Shown here piece by piece: positions 9,219 to 18,727 of a DNA stretch of 64,000 nucleotides (positions within the stretch are counted from its first letter, which is position 1; each line of letters begins with the position of its first letter). A program made the position numbers and the translations under genes. The stretch covers positions 1 through 64,000 of the forward strand of contig JAUVUZ010000012.1 in the NCBI GenBank assembly GCA_030604885.1. Reading direction: 5' to 3'. The notes below the pieces were generated by a model. The model was not told the DNA's origin. It was given only the letters and a program-made list of their open reading frames with translations, and did not search any database. The DNA comes from Alphaproteobacteria bacterium (GTDB lineage Bacteria > Pseudomonadota > Alphaproteobacteria > Rhodospirillales > Rhodospirillaceae).

Positions 9219-11246
9219 ATGACGGTTCATCGTCCGCGCGCGACGGCGCTGTTCGACCGCGCGCTGCTCGGCACCGCGGCGGCGGATGCGGTCGCCAAGC
9301 TCGACCCGCGCCGCCTGGTGCGCAACCCGGTGATGTTCGCCACCGCCCTGGTGGCGGCGGTGGTCACCGCGCTCGCCGCCCGCGGCGGGGCGGATGCGGC
9401 GGTCACCGCGCAGATCGCCGCGTGGCTGTGGGTCACCGTGCTGTTCGGCAACTTCGCCGAGGCGGTGGCGGAGGGGCGCGGCAAGGCCCAGGCGGCGAGC
9501 CTGCGCCGCTCGCGCAGCGACGCCTCGGCCAAGCGCGTCGCCGCGCCCGAGGCGGAGGCCTTCGAAACCGTGCCCGCCCAGGCGCTCAAGGCGGGCGACC
9601 TGGTGGTGTGCGCGGCGGGCGACACCATCCCGGGCGACGGCGACGTGGTCCGCGGCATCGCCACCGTGGACGAAAGCGCGATCACCGGCGAATCCGCGCC
9701 GGTGATCCGCGAATCCGGCGGCGACCGCTCGGCGGTGACCGGCGGCACCCGCGTGGTGTCGGACCGCATCGTCGTGCGCATCAGCGTCGACCCGGGGGAA
9801 AGCTTCCTCGACCGCATGATCGCCCTGGTCGAGGGAGCGAAGCGCCAGAAAACCCCCAACGAGATCGCCCTCACCCTGCTGCTGGTGGGGATGACGCTGA
9901 TCTTCCTGATCGTCGTCGCCACCCTGCCCGCGTTCGCGGCGTGGTCGGGGGCGGCGGTGCCGGTGGCGTTCCTGGCGGCGCTGTTCGTCACCCTCATTCC
10001 CACCACCATCGGCGGCCTGCTCTCCGCCATCGGCATCGCGGGCATGGACCGGCTGGTGAAGTTCAACGTCATCGCCAAGTCGGGCCGCGCGGTGGAGGCG
10101 GCGGGCGACATCGACGTGCTGCTGCTCGACAAGACCGGCACCATCACCCTCGGCGCCCGCCAGGCCGCCGAGTTCCTGCCCCTGTCCGGGGTGGCGGAGC
10201 GGGACCTGGCCGAGGCGGCGTTCCTCGCCTCTCTCGCCGACGACACCCCCGAGGGCAAGTCGATCGTCGCCCTGGCGCGCCAGCGCTTCGGCCTCGCCGA
10301 GCGGCAGGGGCTGGCGTTCGTGCCGTTCACCGCGCAGACGCGGATGAGCGGCGTCGACCTCGACGGCGGCGAGATCCGCAAGGGCGCCGAGGACGCGATC
10401 CTCGCCCGCGTCGGCGACCTGCCGCCGCCGCAGGCGCGCGAGCTGCGCCAGCACGTCGAGCGGGTGGCGAAATCGGGCGGCACGCCGCTGGTGGTGGCGC
10501 GCGACCGGCGGCCCCTGGGGGTGATCCACCTCAAGGACGTGGTCAAGCCCGGCATCCGCGAGCGCTTCGCCACCTTGCGCGACATGGGCATCAAGACGGT
10601 GATGATCACCGGCGACAACCCCCTCACCGCCGCCGCGATCGCCGCCGAGGCGGGGGTGGACGACTTCCTCGCCGAGGCGACGCCGGAGCGCAAGCTCGAG
10701 CTGATCCGCGACTACCAGCAGGGCGGGCGGCTGGTGGCGATGTGCGGCGACGGCTCCAACGACGCCCCGGCCCTGGCCCAGGCCGACGTGGGGGTGGCGA
10801 TGAACACCGGCACCCAGGCGGCGCGCGAGGCGGGCAACATGGTCGACCTCGAAAGCGACCCCACCAAGCTGATCGAGATCGTGATGATCGGCAAACAGCT
10901 GCTGATGAGCCGGGGCGCGCTCACCACCTTCTCCATCGCCAACGACGTGGCGAAGTATTTCGCGATCATCCCGGCGCTGTTCCTGGCGGGGATGCCGCAG
11001 CTCGCGGCGCTCAACGTCATGGGCCTCGCCAGCCCGCAGTCGGCGGTGCTGTCGGCGGTGGTGTTCAACGCCCTGGTGATCGTGGCGCTGATCCCCCTCG
11101 CGCTCAAGGGCGTGCGCTACGTGCCCGCGCCCGCCGCCACCCTGCTCAAGCGCAACCTGCTGGTCTACGGCGTCGGCGGTCTGGTCGCGCCGTTCGCCGG
11201 CATCAAGCTGATCGACATGGCGGTGGCCGCCCTCGGCCTCGCCTGA
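9219..11246 (+). CDS. kdpB: potassium-transporting P-type ATPase subunit KdpB
   Basis: The protein has 675 residues; ATG 9219 is chosen because the extra 47 residues of the track ORF lie inside kdpA, and [17 protein letters not shown] is a typical KdpB N-terminus. Actuator motif [13 protein letters not shown], phosphorylation motif DKTGTIT with Asp304, hinge [18 protein letters not shown], and [20 protein letters not shown] are all intact. It hydrolyses ATP to drive K+ uptake through KdpA. A Shine-Dalgarno AGGAG sits in the kdpA stop region. Confidence 0.97.
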   Translation: MTVHRPRATALFDRALLGTAAADAVAKLDPRRLVRNPVMFATALVAAVVTALAARGGADAAVTAQIAAWLWVTVLFGNFAEAVAEGRGKAQAASLRRSRSDASAKRVAAPEAEAFETVPAQALKAGDLVVCAAGDTIPGDGDVVRGIATVDESAITGESAPVIRESGGDRSAVTGGTRVVSDRIVVRISVDPGESFLDRMIALVEGAKRQKTPNEIALTLLLVGMTLIFLIVVATLPAFAAWSGAAVPVAFLAALFVTLIPTTIGGLLSAIGIAGMDRLVKFNVIAKSGRAVEAAGDIDVLLLDKTGTITLGARQAAEFLPLSGVAERDLAEAAFLASLADDTPEGKSIVALARQRFGLAERQGLAFVPFTAQTRMSGVDLDGGEIRKGAEDAILARVGDLPPPQARELRQHVERVAKSGGTPLVVARDRRPLGVIHLKDVVKPGIRERFATLRDMGIKTVMITGDNPLTAAAIAAEAGVDDFLAEATPERKLELIRDYQQGGRLVAMCGDGSNDAPALAQADVGVAMNTGTQAAREAGNMVDLESDPTKLIEIVMIGKQLLMSRGALTTFSIANDVAKYFAIIPALFLAGMPQLAALNVMGLASPQSAVLSAVVFNALVIVALIPLALKGVRYVPAPAATLLKRNLLVYGVGGLVAPFAGIKLIDMAVAALGLA

Positions 11247-11261
11247 GAAAGGAGTTTCGCG

Positions 11262-11834
11262 ATGTTCTCCCATGTTCGCCCGGCGCTGGTGTTGATCGCG
11301 CTGTTCACCCTGGTCGCGGGCCTCGGCTACCCCTTCGCCGTCACCGGCCTCGCGCAACTGGCGTTCCCCCACCAGGCCCACGGCAGCCTGGTCGAGCGGG
11401 ACGGCCGGGTGGTCGGCTCGGAGCTGATCGGCCAGGGCTTCTCCCGCCCCGAATACCTGCACGGCCGCCCCTCCGTGAACGGCTACGACGCCGCCAACTC
11501 CGGCGGCTCCAACCTCGCGCCGTCGAGCCGCGCCCTCGCCGCGCAGGTGGCGGAGCGGGTCGCGGCGGTGCGCGCCCTCAACCCCGGCGAGCCGGGGCCG
11601 GTGCCGGTGGACCTCGTCACCGCCTCGGCCTCGGGTCTCGACCCGGACGTCTCGCCCGCCGCCGCCCTCTACCAGGCGCGGCGCATCGCCGCCGCCCGCG
11701 GCATGGCGGAGACCGAGGTGCGGGCGATGGTGGCCGCGTTCACCCGCGGCCGCGACCTCGGGCTGCTGGGCGAGCCGCGCGTCAACGTGCTGGAATTCAA
11801 TCTGGCGCTGGACGCGCGGCGGCCGATGCGCTGA
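11262..11834 (+). CDS. kdpC: potassium-transporting ATPase subunit KdpC
   Basis: The protein has 190 residues with one N-terminal membrane helix (about 8-30) and a periplasmic domain containing the family motifs GSELIGQGFSRPEYLHGRPS, SGGSNLAP and TASASGLDPDVSPAAA. KdpC is the essential assembly subunit of the KdpFABC pump. AAGGAG lies just upstream of ATG 11262, 15 bases after kdpB. It is followed after 9 bases by kdpD. Confidence 0.97.
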   Translation: MFSHVRPALVLIALFTLVAGLGYPFAVTGLAQLAFPHQAHGSLVERDGRVVGSELIGQGFSRPEYLHGRPSVNGYDAANSGGSNLAPSSRALAAQVAERVAAVRALNPGEPGPVPVDLVTASASGLDPDVSPAAALYQARRIAAARGMAETEVRAMVAAFTRGRDLGLLGEPRVNVLEFNLALDARRPMR

Positions 11835-11843
11835 GATCGGCCG

Positions 11844-14519
11844 ATGAGCGAAACCGCCCCCCGTCCGTCCCCCGAAGCCCTGCTCGCCGAAGCCGCGCAG
11901 GAAGGGCGCGGCCGCCTGAAGATCTTCCTCGGCGCCGCGCCCGGGGTGGGCAAGACCTACGCGATGCTGGAGGCCGCCCACGAGCGGGTGCGCGAGGGGG
12001 CGGACGTGGCGGTGGGGCTGGTGGAGACCCACGGCCGCCGCGAGACCGAGGCGCTGCTGGCGGGCCTCGAGGTGCTGCCGCGCCGGGCGGTGGCCTACCG
12101 CGAGCGCAGCTTCGAGGAAATGGACCTCGACGCGCTGCTGGCGCGCAAGCCGGGCCTCGCGCTGGTGGACGAGCTGGCGCACACCAACGTGCCGGGGTCG
12201 CGCCACCTCAAGCGCTGGCAGGACGTGGAGGAGCTGCTGGCGGCGGGGGTGGACGTCTACACCACCGTCAACATCCAGCACATCGAGAGTCTCAACGACG
12301 TGGTGGAGCAGATCTCCGGGGTGCGGGTGCGCGAGACCGTGCCCGACGCGATCCTCGCCGCCGCCGCCGAGATCGAGCTGATCGACCTGCCGCCCGAGGA
12401 CCTGATCAAGCGCCTCAACGAGGGCAAGGTCTACCTGCCCGAGCAGGCGCGCCGCGCGGTTCACCACTTCTTCTCCCCCGGCACCCTCACCGCGTTGCGC
12501 GAAATGGCGCTGCGCCACGCCGCCGAGCGGGTGGATCGGCAGATGGTGGACTTCATGCGCGCCCACGCCATCGCCGGGCCGTGGCCCGCGCGGGAGCGGG
12601 TGCTGGTGTGCGTGGACGAGCGGGCCGACGCGCTGCGCCTGGTGCGGGTGGCGAAGCGCGCCGCCGAGCGCCGCGGCGCCGCCCTGATCGCGGCGACGGT
12701 GGAGACGCCCAAGTCCTACGCCCTCTCCGACGCCGACAAGGACCGCATCGACGGCGCGATGCGCCTCGCCGCGCGCCTCGGCGCCGAGACCGCGATCCTC
12801 GAGGGCGACGACGTGGTGGCGGCGGTGCTGGGCTTCGCGCGGGAGCGCAACGTCACCCAGATCGTCGTCGGCCGCGCGCGACCGGGGCGCTGGGGGTTCG
12901 GCAAGGCGGTCACCGACCGGCTGATCGCCGCCGCCGGGCAGATCAACGTGCTGGTGGTGGGCGGCGGGCCGGACAAGCCGCCGCCGCGCCCGGCGGCGCC
13001 GCGCCGGGGCGACGGCCTGGGCTACGGCCTGGCGCTCGCCGCCGCCGCCGCCGCCACTCTCGCGGGCGTCGCGGTGGATCGCGCCGGACTGCCGATCGCC
13101 AACATTTCGGTGATCTACCTGATGGCGGTGTTGCTGGCGGCGATGCGCGCCGGGCGCAAGCCCGCCATCGCCGCGTCGCTGGCGAGCTTCTTCGCCTTCA
13201 ACTTCTTTTTCACCGAGCCGCGCCGGACCTTCGCGATCACCGACACCCAGAACATCCTCACCGTGGTGCTGTTCCTGGTGGCGGCGGTGATCGTCTCCAA
13301 CATGGCGGCGCGCCTGCGGGCGCAGATGGAAACCTCGCGCGAGAGCGCGCGGCGCACTCACAACCTCTACGAATTCGGCCGCAAGATCACCGCCGCCGCC
13401 ACCGAGGACGACGTGCTGTGGGCGGTGGTGCACCACGTCGCCGCCACCATCGGCGGCAAGTCGCTGGTGCTGACGCCGGAGGACGACGGCGGCCTCGCCG
13501 TGGTCGCCGGATATCCGCCCGAGGACCGCCTCGACGACAAGTCCGCCGCCGCCGCCGAGTGGGCGTGGGGGCAGGGCAAGGTGGCGGGGCGCGGCTCCGA
13601 GACCCTGCCCGCCGCCGACTGGCTGTTCCTGCCGCTCGCCACCGGGCGCGGGCGGATCGGCGTGCTCGGCGTGCAGATGACCGACGGCGCCGACGCGCCC
13701 TCGGCGGCGCAGCTGCGGCTGCTCGAAACCCTCGCCGACCAGGCGGCGGTGGCGATCGAGCGCACCGCCCTCGTCACCGACATGGAGGCGGCCAAGGTGG
13801 CCACCGAGCGCGAGCGCCTGCGCGCGGCGCTGCTCTCCTCCCTCTCCCACGACCTGCGCACGCCGCTGGTGTCGATCCTCGGCGCCGCCACCAGCCTCGT
13901 CAGCTACGACGCGGTGCTCGACCCCGGCAGTCGCCGCGAACTGGCGCAGACCATCCAGGACGAGGCCGAGCGGCTCAACCGCTTCGTCCAGAACCTCCTC
14001 GACATGACCCGCCTCGGCGCGGGCGCCCTCGAACCCAAGACCGACTGGGCGGATCTCGCCGACATCGTCCGCGCCGCCGTGGACCGGGCGCGGCGGATCG
14101 CCCGGCGCCATGTTCTCAAGGTCGAGATCGCGCCCGAGATGCCGCTGATCCGCGTCGACGCGGTGCTGATCGAGCAGGTGGTGTTCAACCTCGTCGACAA
14201 CGCCTGCAAGTACGCGCCGCCCGGAACCGTGGTGAAGATCTGGGCCAAGCCCTCGGACGGCGAGGCGGTGCTGGAAGTGGTGGACCAGGGTCCGGGGATT
14301 CCGCCGGAGGACCGGGAGAAGGTGTTCGAGATGTTCTACCGCGTGCGCCAGAGCGACAGCCAGTCGGGCACCGGCCTCGGCCTCGCGATCTGCCGCGGCG
14401 TCGTCGAGGCGCACGGCGGCACGATCCGGGTGGACGAAGGCATCCACGGCGTCGGCGCCGCGATCGTCGTCCGCCTGCCGCTGCCCGAGGCGCCGCCGCT
14501 GCCGGAGGCCCAGGCATGA
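11844..14519 (+). CDS. kdpD: osmosensitive K+ channel histidine kinase KdpD
   Basis: The protein has 891 residues. The N-terminal KdpD domain carries the Walker A GAAPGVGKT (residues 30-38) and GRRETEALL; a universal-stress-like domain (about 255-380) follows, then four membrane helices (about 397-490), a GAF-like region, and a histidine kinase core with H669 in HDLRTPLVS, the N-box FNLVDNACKYAPPG and GTGLGLAICRG. It senses K+ limitation or ionic strength and phosphorylates KdpE. It overlaps kdpE by the ATGA arrangement at 14516-14519, indicating translational coupling. Confidence 0.97.
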   Translation: MSETAPRPSPEALLAEAAQEGRGRLKIFLGAAPGVGKTYAMLEAAHERVREGADVAVGLVETHGRRETEALLAGLEVLPRRAVAYRERSFEEMDLDALLARKPGLALVDELAHTNVPGSRHLKRWQDVEELLAAGVDVYTTVNIQHIESLNDVVEQISGVRVRETVPDAILAAAAEIELIDLPPEDLIKRLNEGKVYLPEQARRAVHHFFSPGTLTALREMALRHAAERVDRQMVDFMRAHAIAGPWPARERVLVCVDERADALRLVRVAKRAAERRGAALIAATVETPKSYALSDADKDRIDGAMRLAARLGAETAILEGDDVVAAVLGFARERNVTQIVVGRARPGRWGFGKAVTDRLIAAAGQINVLVVGGGPDKPPPRPAAPRRGDGLGYGLALAAAAAATLAGVAVDRAGLPIANISVIYLMAVLLAAMRAGRKPAIAASLASFFAFNFFFTEPRRTFAITDTQNILTVVLFLVAAVIVSNMAARLRAQMETSRESARRTHNLYEFGRKITAAATEDDVLWAVVHHVAATIGGKSLVLTPEDDGGLAVVAGYPPEDRLDDKSAAAAEWAWGQGKVAGRGSETLPAADWLFLPLATGRGRIGVLGVQMTDGADAPSAAQLRLLETLADQAAVAIERTALVTDMEAAKVATERERLRAALLSSLSHDLRTPLVSILGAATSLVSYDAVLDPGSRRELAQTIQDEAERLNRFVQNLLDMTRLGAGALEPKTDWADLADIVRAAVDRARRIARRHVLKVEIAPEMPLIRVDAVLIEQVVFNLVDNACKYAPPGTVVKIWAKPSDGEAVLEVVDQGPGIPPEDREKVFEMFYRVRQSDSQSGTGLGLAICRGVVEAHGGTIRVDEGIHGVGAAIVVRLPLPEAPPLPEAQA

Positions 14520-15199
14520 GCGCGCGGGTGCTGGTGATCGACGACGAGCCGCAGATCCGCCGCTTCCTGCGGATTTCCCTGTCCGCCAACGGCTACGCGG
14601 TGGGCGAGGCGGAAACCGCCGCCGCGGGCGTCGCCGCCGCGCGGGCCGAGCCGCCCGACCTCGTGGTGCTCGACCTCGGCCTGCCCGACCGCGACGGCCA
14701 GGAGGTGATCTCCGAGATTCGCGGGTTTTCGGCGGTGCCGATCATCGTGCTGTCGGTGCGGGCCGACGAGTTCGACAAGGTGGAGGCACTCGACCGGGGC
14801 GCCACCGACTACGTGGTCAAGCCCTTCGGCATCGCCGAGCTGATGGCGCGGGTACGCGCCGCGCTGCGCGCCCGCGCCCCCGCCGACGCCCCCGAGGTGG
14901 TGACCGCCGGGGCGGTGACCGTGGACCTCTCGCGCCGCGTCGTCCGCCGCGACGGCGAGGAGGTGCACCTGTCGAAAAAGGAGTGGGAGCTGCTGGCGCT
15001 GTTCGCCCGCAACCCGGACCACGTCCTCACCCACCGGCAGATCCTCAAGGAGGTGTGGGGACCGGCGCACGTCACCGACACCGCCTATCTGCGGGTCTAC
15101 GTCAACCAGCTGCGCCAGAAGCTCGAAGCCGATCCCTCCGCCCCGATGCTGCTGGTCAACGACCCGGGGGTCGGCTACCGCCTCCGCCTCGGCGACTGA
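14516..15199 (+). CDS. kdpE: response regulator KdpE
   Basis: The protein has 227 residues, not listed separately in the track because it sits at the end of a long open frame. ATG 14516 overlaps the kdpD stop. The receiver domain has the acidic pocket D9/D10, phospho-acceptor D53 in VVLDLGLPD, and Lys in YVVKPFG. The C-terminal OmpR-type winged helix contains LSKKEWELLALFARNPDHVLTH and YLRVYVNQLRQKLE. It activates the kdp operon on phosphorylation by KdpD. A clear intrinsic terminator follows 33 bases downstream. Confidence 0.97.
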   Translation: MSARVLVIDDEPQIRRFLRISLSANGYAVGEAETAAAGVAAARAEPPDLVVLDLGLPDRDGQEVISEIRGFSAVPIIVLSVRADEFDKVEALDRGATDYVVKPFGIAELMARVRAALRARAPADAPEVVTAGAVTVDLSRRVVRRDGEEVHLSKKEWELLALFARNPDHVLTHRQILKEVWGPAHVTDTAYLRVYVNQLRQKLEADPSAPMLLVNDPGVGYRLRLGD

Positions 15200-15232
15200 C
15201 GCCGACACTACCCGAAGGTGGCGGAAGGGTCG

Positions 15233-15259
15233 GGGGCGTTCGTCCGCGCCCCTTTTTTT
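15233..15259 (+). terminator. intrinsic terminator of the kdp operon
   Basis: GGGGCG (15233-15238), 8-base loop, CGCCCC (15247-15252), then seven T (15253-15259). Confidence 0.85.
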
Positions 15260-15553
15260 CGTGCGCGCCGCACCAAGGTTACAATCTTGCAGTCGGCGAT
15301 CCGGATTTCCACTTTTGAGCCGGTGCCGCAGCCCCTAGATTTACGGGCAACACCCGATTTTCGAACGGGTTACCTCCAATCCGGTGGAACCGGATGGATC
15401 GGAACAGGGTTCGGGAGACGGCCCCGGAACTGCAAATCCGTTGAATCCGGCGCGCCGCGCCGGGCGGCGCACCCCTTCCGGGCGCCAGACTTGACGGGTA
15501 GGGCGTTCCCACGCGGGGAGTCCCGGACGTCACGCGGGCACGGAGTGCAGCAC
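15260..15553 (+). promoter_or_regulatory. mannitol operon upstream region with inverted repeats
   Basis: This is the gene-free stretch between the kdp terminator and mtlA. It holds TCCGGT-GGA-ACCGGA (15380-15394), a perfect 6+3+6 inverted repeat, and ACCCG-9 bases-CGGGT (15352-15370). Either could bind the AraC-type regulator encoded at the end of the operon. No confident -35/-10 pair could be read. Confidence 0.35.
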
Positions 15554-17482
15554 ATGGCGACGAACGCAACCAACGCGCGGACGGGGCTGGCGGACACCAA
15601 GGTCCGGGTCCAGCAGGTCGGCCGCTTCCTCAGCAACATGGTGATGCCCAACATCAGCGCCTTCGTGGCGTGGGGCCTGATCACCTCGCTCTTCATCCCC
15701 ACCGGTTGGACCCCCAACGAGCACATGGCGAAGCTCGTCGGGCCGATGATCACCTATCTCCTGCCGCTCCTGATCGGCTACACCGGCGGGCGCCTGGTGG
15801 GCGGCGACCGGGGCGCGGTGGTGGGCGCGATCTCGACCATGGGCGTGGTGGTCGGCGCGTCGATCCCGATGTTCCTCGGCGCGATGATCATCGGCCCGAT
15901 CGGCGGCTACGCGATCCGCGAGTTCGACCGCATGGTCGAGGGCCGGGTGCGCGCGGGCTTCGAGATGCTGGTGGCGAACTTCTCGGCGGGCATCATCGGC
16001 ATGCTGGTGGCGATCCTCGCCTACCTCGTGGTCGGCCCGGTGGTGGCGTCGCTTTCGGTCTGGCTCGGGGCGGGCGTGCAGGCGCTCATCAACACCGGCT
16101 GGATCCCGCTCGCCTCGCTGCTGGTGGAACCGGCGAAGATCCTGTTCCTCAACAACACCATCAACCACGGCGTGTTCACCCCCCTCGGCACCCAGGAGGC
16201 GCTGGCCCACGGCAAGTCGCTGGTGTTCCTGATCGAGGCCAACCCCGGGCCGGGCCTCGGCCTGCTGCTCGCCTACTTCTTCTTCGGCCGCGGCGTCGCC
16301 AAGCAGTCGTCGCCCGCGGCGATGATCATCCACTTCCTCGGCGGCATCCACGAGATCTACTTCCCCTACGTGCTGATGAAGCCGCGCCTGATCGTCGCGA
16401 TGATCGCGGGCGGCATGGCGGGGGTGTTCGCGCTCTCGGTGCTGGGCGGCGGCCTGCGGGCGCCCGCCTCGCCCGGGTCGATCTTCGCGGTGCTGCTGAT
16501 GACCCCGGCGGACGGTTTCGTCGGCGTGATCGGCGCGGTGGTGGCGGGCGGCGTCGTCACCTTCCTCGTCGCCGCCGGGCTGCTCAAGAGCGACCGGCGC
16601 GAGGCGGCGGAGGGCGACCTCGACGACGCGGTGGCGCGGGTCCACGCGATGAAGGCGGAATCCAAGGGCGCCGCCCCGGCGGCGGCTCCGGCCCACGCCG
16701 GTCCGGTGCGGCGGATCGTGGTGGCCTGCGACGCGGGCATGGGGTCGAGCGCGATGGGCGCCAACATGCTGCAGAAGAAGCTCGCCGCCGCCGGTCTCGC
16801 CGACGTGCGCGCCACCAACGCGGCGATCAACAGCCTGCCGCCGGACGCGGACATCGTCATCACCCAGGCGACCCTCACCGACCGCGCCCGCCACGCGGCG
16901 CCGGGGGCGACCCACGTGTCGATCGACAACTTCCTCGACGGCGGCGCCTACGACGGCGTGATCGCCACGGTCAAGGCCGCGCGGGAGGGCACCGCTCCGG
17001 CGGCTCCGGCGACTCCCGCCGCCGCGCCCGCCGCCGCCCTGCGGCTGTCGGAGGGGGACATCTTCCTCGGCCTCAAGGCCGCCTCCAAGGAGGAGGCGAT
17101 CCGCTTCGCCGGGCAGAAGCTGGTGGAGGCCGGGTGCGTCACCCCGGCTTACGTCGACGCCATGCTCGCCCGCGAGCAGGTGGTTTCCACCTACCTCGGC
17201 CAGTCGCTGGCGATGCCCCACGGCACCCACGAGGCGCGGGGCGAGGTGATCCGCACCGGCATCGTCGTCTGCCAGTATCCGGAAGGGGTGTGGTTCGGCG
17301 GCGACGAAGGCAACGTGGCGCACCTGGTGGTGGGCCTCGCGGCCAAGGGCGACGAGCACCTCGCCCTGATCTCGGCCCTCGCCGGGGTGCTGGAGAAGCC
17401 CAAGGTGGTGGAGCACCTGTCGCACACCGCCAGCGCCGCCGACATCCTGCGGATTCTCGAACTCGCCACCACGGCGCGCTGA
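15554..17482 (+). CDS. mtlA: mannitol-specific PTS enzyme EIICBA
   Basis: The protein has 642 residues; ATG 15554 ([11 protein letters not shown]) is chosen since the upstream 112 residues of the track ORF are non-family sequence and the resulting length matches MtlA (about 637). The EIIC domain (about 1-345) contains [27 protein letters not shown] and [19 protein letters not shown] (about 380-480) has the phospho-Cys392 in [19 protein letters not shown] (about 500-642) has the active His556 in [10 protein letters not shown]. It imports mannitol as mannitol-1-phosphate at the inner membrane, using phosphate from the EIIA-HPr-EI fusion two genes downstream. Confidence 0.97.
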   Translation: MATNATNARTGLADTKVRVQQVGRFLSNMVMPNISAFVAWGLITSLFIPTGWTPNEHMAKLVGPMITYLLPLLIGYTGGRLVGGDRGAVVGAISTMGVVVGASIPMFLGAMIIGPIGGYAIREFDRMVEGRVRAGFEMLVANFSAGIIGMLVAILAYLVVGPVVASLSVWLGAGVQALINTGWIPLASLLVEPAKILFLNNTINHGVFTPLGTQEALAHGKSLVFLIEANPGPGLGLLLAYFFFGRGVAKQSSPAAMIIHFLGGIHEIYFPYVLMKPRLIVAMIAGGMAGVFALSVLGGGLRAPASPGSIFAVLLMTPADGFVGVIGAVVAGGVVTFLVAAGLLKSDRREAAEGDLDDAVARVHAMKAESKGAAPAAAPAHAGPVRRIVVACDAGMGSSAMGANMLQKKLAAAGLADVRATNAAINSLPPDADIVITQATLTDRARHAAPGATHVSIDNFLDGGAYDGVIATVKAAREGTAPAAPATPAAAPAAALRLSEGDIFLGLKAASKEEAIRFAGQKLVEAGCVTPAYVDAMLAREQVVSTYLGQSLAMPHGTHEARGEVIRTGIVVCQYPEGVWFGGDEGNVAHLVVGLAAKGDEHLALISALAGVLEKPKVVEHLSHTASAADILRILELATTAR

Positions 17483-17489
17483 GGCGCCC

Positions 17490-17515
17490 GCGGGGACCCC
17501 GCGCGGGGTCCCCGC
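17490..17515 (+). other. intercistronic 11-bp hairpin between mtlA and mtlD
   Basis: GCGGGGACCCC, GCGC tetraloop, GGGGTCCCCGC. It has no T tract and lies inside the operon, so it more likely stabilises or partly attenuates the message than ends it. Confidence 0.6.
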
Positions 17516-17543
17516 CCAACCCAACCACCGCAAGGAGGAGACC

Positions 17544-18692
17544 ATGGACGCCGTTCACTTCGGGGCGGGGAACATCGGCCGCGGCTTCATCGGCAAGGTG
17601 CTGGCCGACGCGGGCTGGCGCGTCACCTTCGCCGACGTCAACGCCGAGCTGGTGGGCCTGATCGCCGCCCGGCGCGCCTACCACGTGGACGTGGTGGGCG
17701 AAACCGCGCGGCGGGAACGCGTTGCCGGAGTGGACGCGGTGTCCGCCGTGGGCGAGGAGGTGGTCGAGCGCATCGCCGCCGCCGATCTCGTCACCACCGC
17801 CGTCGGCCCGGCGGTTCTGCCGCGCCTCGCGCCGACCCTGGCGCGCGGCATCGCGCGGCGGCTCGCCCGGGGCGGCGCCGCGCCGCTCAACGTGATCGCC
17901 TGCGAGAACGCGGTGCGCGCCACCACCGCCCTCAAGGCGGCGGTGCTGGCGGAGATGACGCCCGAGCTGGCGGCGCGCGCCGAGGCGGAGGTGGGCTTCG
18001 CCGACAGCGCGGTGGACCGCATCGTGCCGCCCGCCGCGCCCGACCCGGACGACCCGCTGGCGGTGACGGTGGAAACCTTCTCCGAATGGATCGTCGACCG
18101 CACCCAGCTCAAGGGTTGGACCGCCGAGGTGCCGGGCATGCACCTCACCGACACGCTGATGGCGTTCGTCGAGCGCAAACTCTTCACCCTCAACACCGGC
18201 CACGCCATCGCCGCCTACCTCGGCGTGCTGAAAGGACTGGCGACGATCCGCGAGGCGGTGGCCGACCCCGGCATCCGCGCCACGGTGGCGGGGGCGATGA
18301 CCGAAAGCGGCTGGGTGCTGAGCCGCCGCCACGGCTTCGACCCGGCGGCCCACGCGGCCTATATCGAGAAGATTCTCGGCCGCTTCGACAACCCCCACAT
18401 CGCCGACGACGTGCGCCGCGTCGGCCGCGAGCCGCTGCGCAAGCTTGGGGCCGGGGACCGGCTGATCCGCCCGCTGGCGGGCACCCTCGAATACGGCCTG
18501 CCCCATGTCTCCCTGACCCGGGGGGTCGCCGCCGCGCTGCGCTACCGCAACGATTCCGACGTGCAGGCGGTGGAGATGCGGGAGGCGATCGACCGGCTCG
18601 GCGTCGCCGCCGCCCTTTCGCGGTTCTGCGACGGCGCGCTGCCGTCCACCGCCCTCGCCGAGGTCGAGGCGGCCTACGCCGAACTCGCGTGA
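17544..18692 (+). CDS. mtlD: mannitol-1-phosphate 5-dehydrogenase
   Basis: The protein has 382 residues, the family's normal length. The N-terminal NAD-binding motif is [16 protein letters not shown]; central family motifs [22 protein letters not shown], and [16 protein letters not shown] (Lys/His catalytic region) are present. It oxidises mannitol-1-phosphate to fructose-6-phosphate with NAD+ in the cytoplasm. Its start follows AAGGAGGAGACC, a very strong ribosome-binding site, and it lies 61 bases after mtlA. Fructose-6-phosphate is also the GlmS substrate, but the two genes are separate transcription units. Confidence 0.97.
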   Translation: MDAVHFGAGNIGRGFIGKVLADAGWRVTFADVNAELVGLIAARRAYHVDVVGETARRERVAGVDAVSAVGEEVVERIAAADLVTTAVGPAVLPRLAPTLARGIARRLARGGAAPLNVIACENAVRATTALKAAVLAEMTPELAARAEAEVGFADSAVDRIVPPAAPDPDDPLAVTVETFSEWIVDRTQLKGWTAEVPGMHLTDTLMAFVERKLFTLNTGHAIAAYLGVLKGLATIREAVADPGIRATVAGAMTESGWVLSRRHGFDPAAHAAYIEKILGRFDNPHIADDVRRVGREPLRKLGAGDRLIRPLAGTLEYGLPHVSLTRGVAAALRYRNDSDVQAVEMREAIDRLGVAAALSRFCDGALPSTALAEVEAAYAELA

Positions 18693-18727
18693 TCCGTTAT
18701 TCCCGTTCGTTTTCCGGAGGTTAAGCC

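Noticed and set aside
9132-14447. 1771-residue minus-strand ORF across kdpB-kdpD
   Set aside because: Shadow frame opposite clear Kdp proteins; no domain motifs and typical overprint composition.
9422-14515. Long plus-frame ORF upstream of kdpE
   Set aside because: Only the last 227 residues (KdpE) are real; the rest is Arg-rich out-of-frame reading of kdpB-kdpD.
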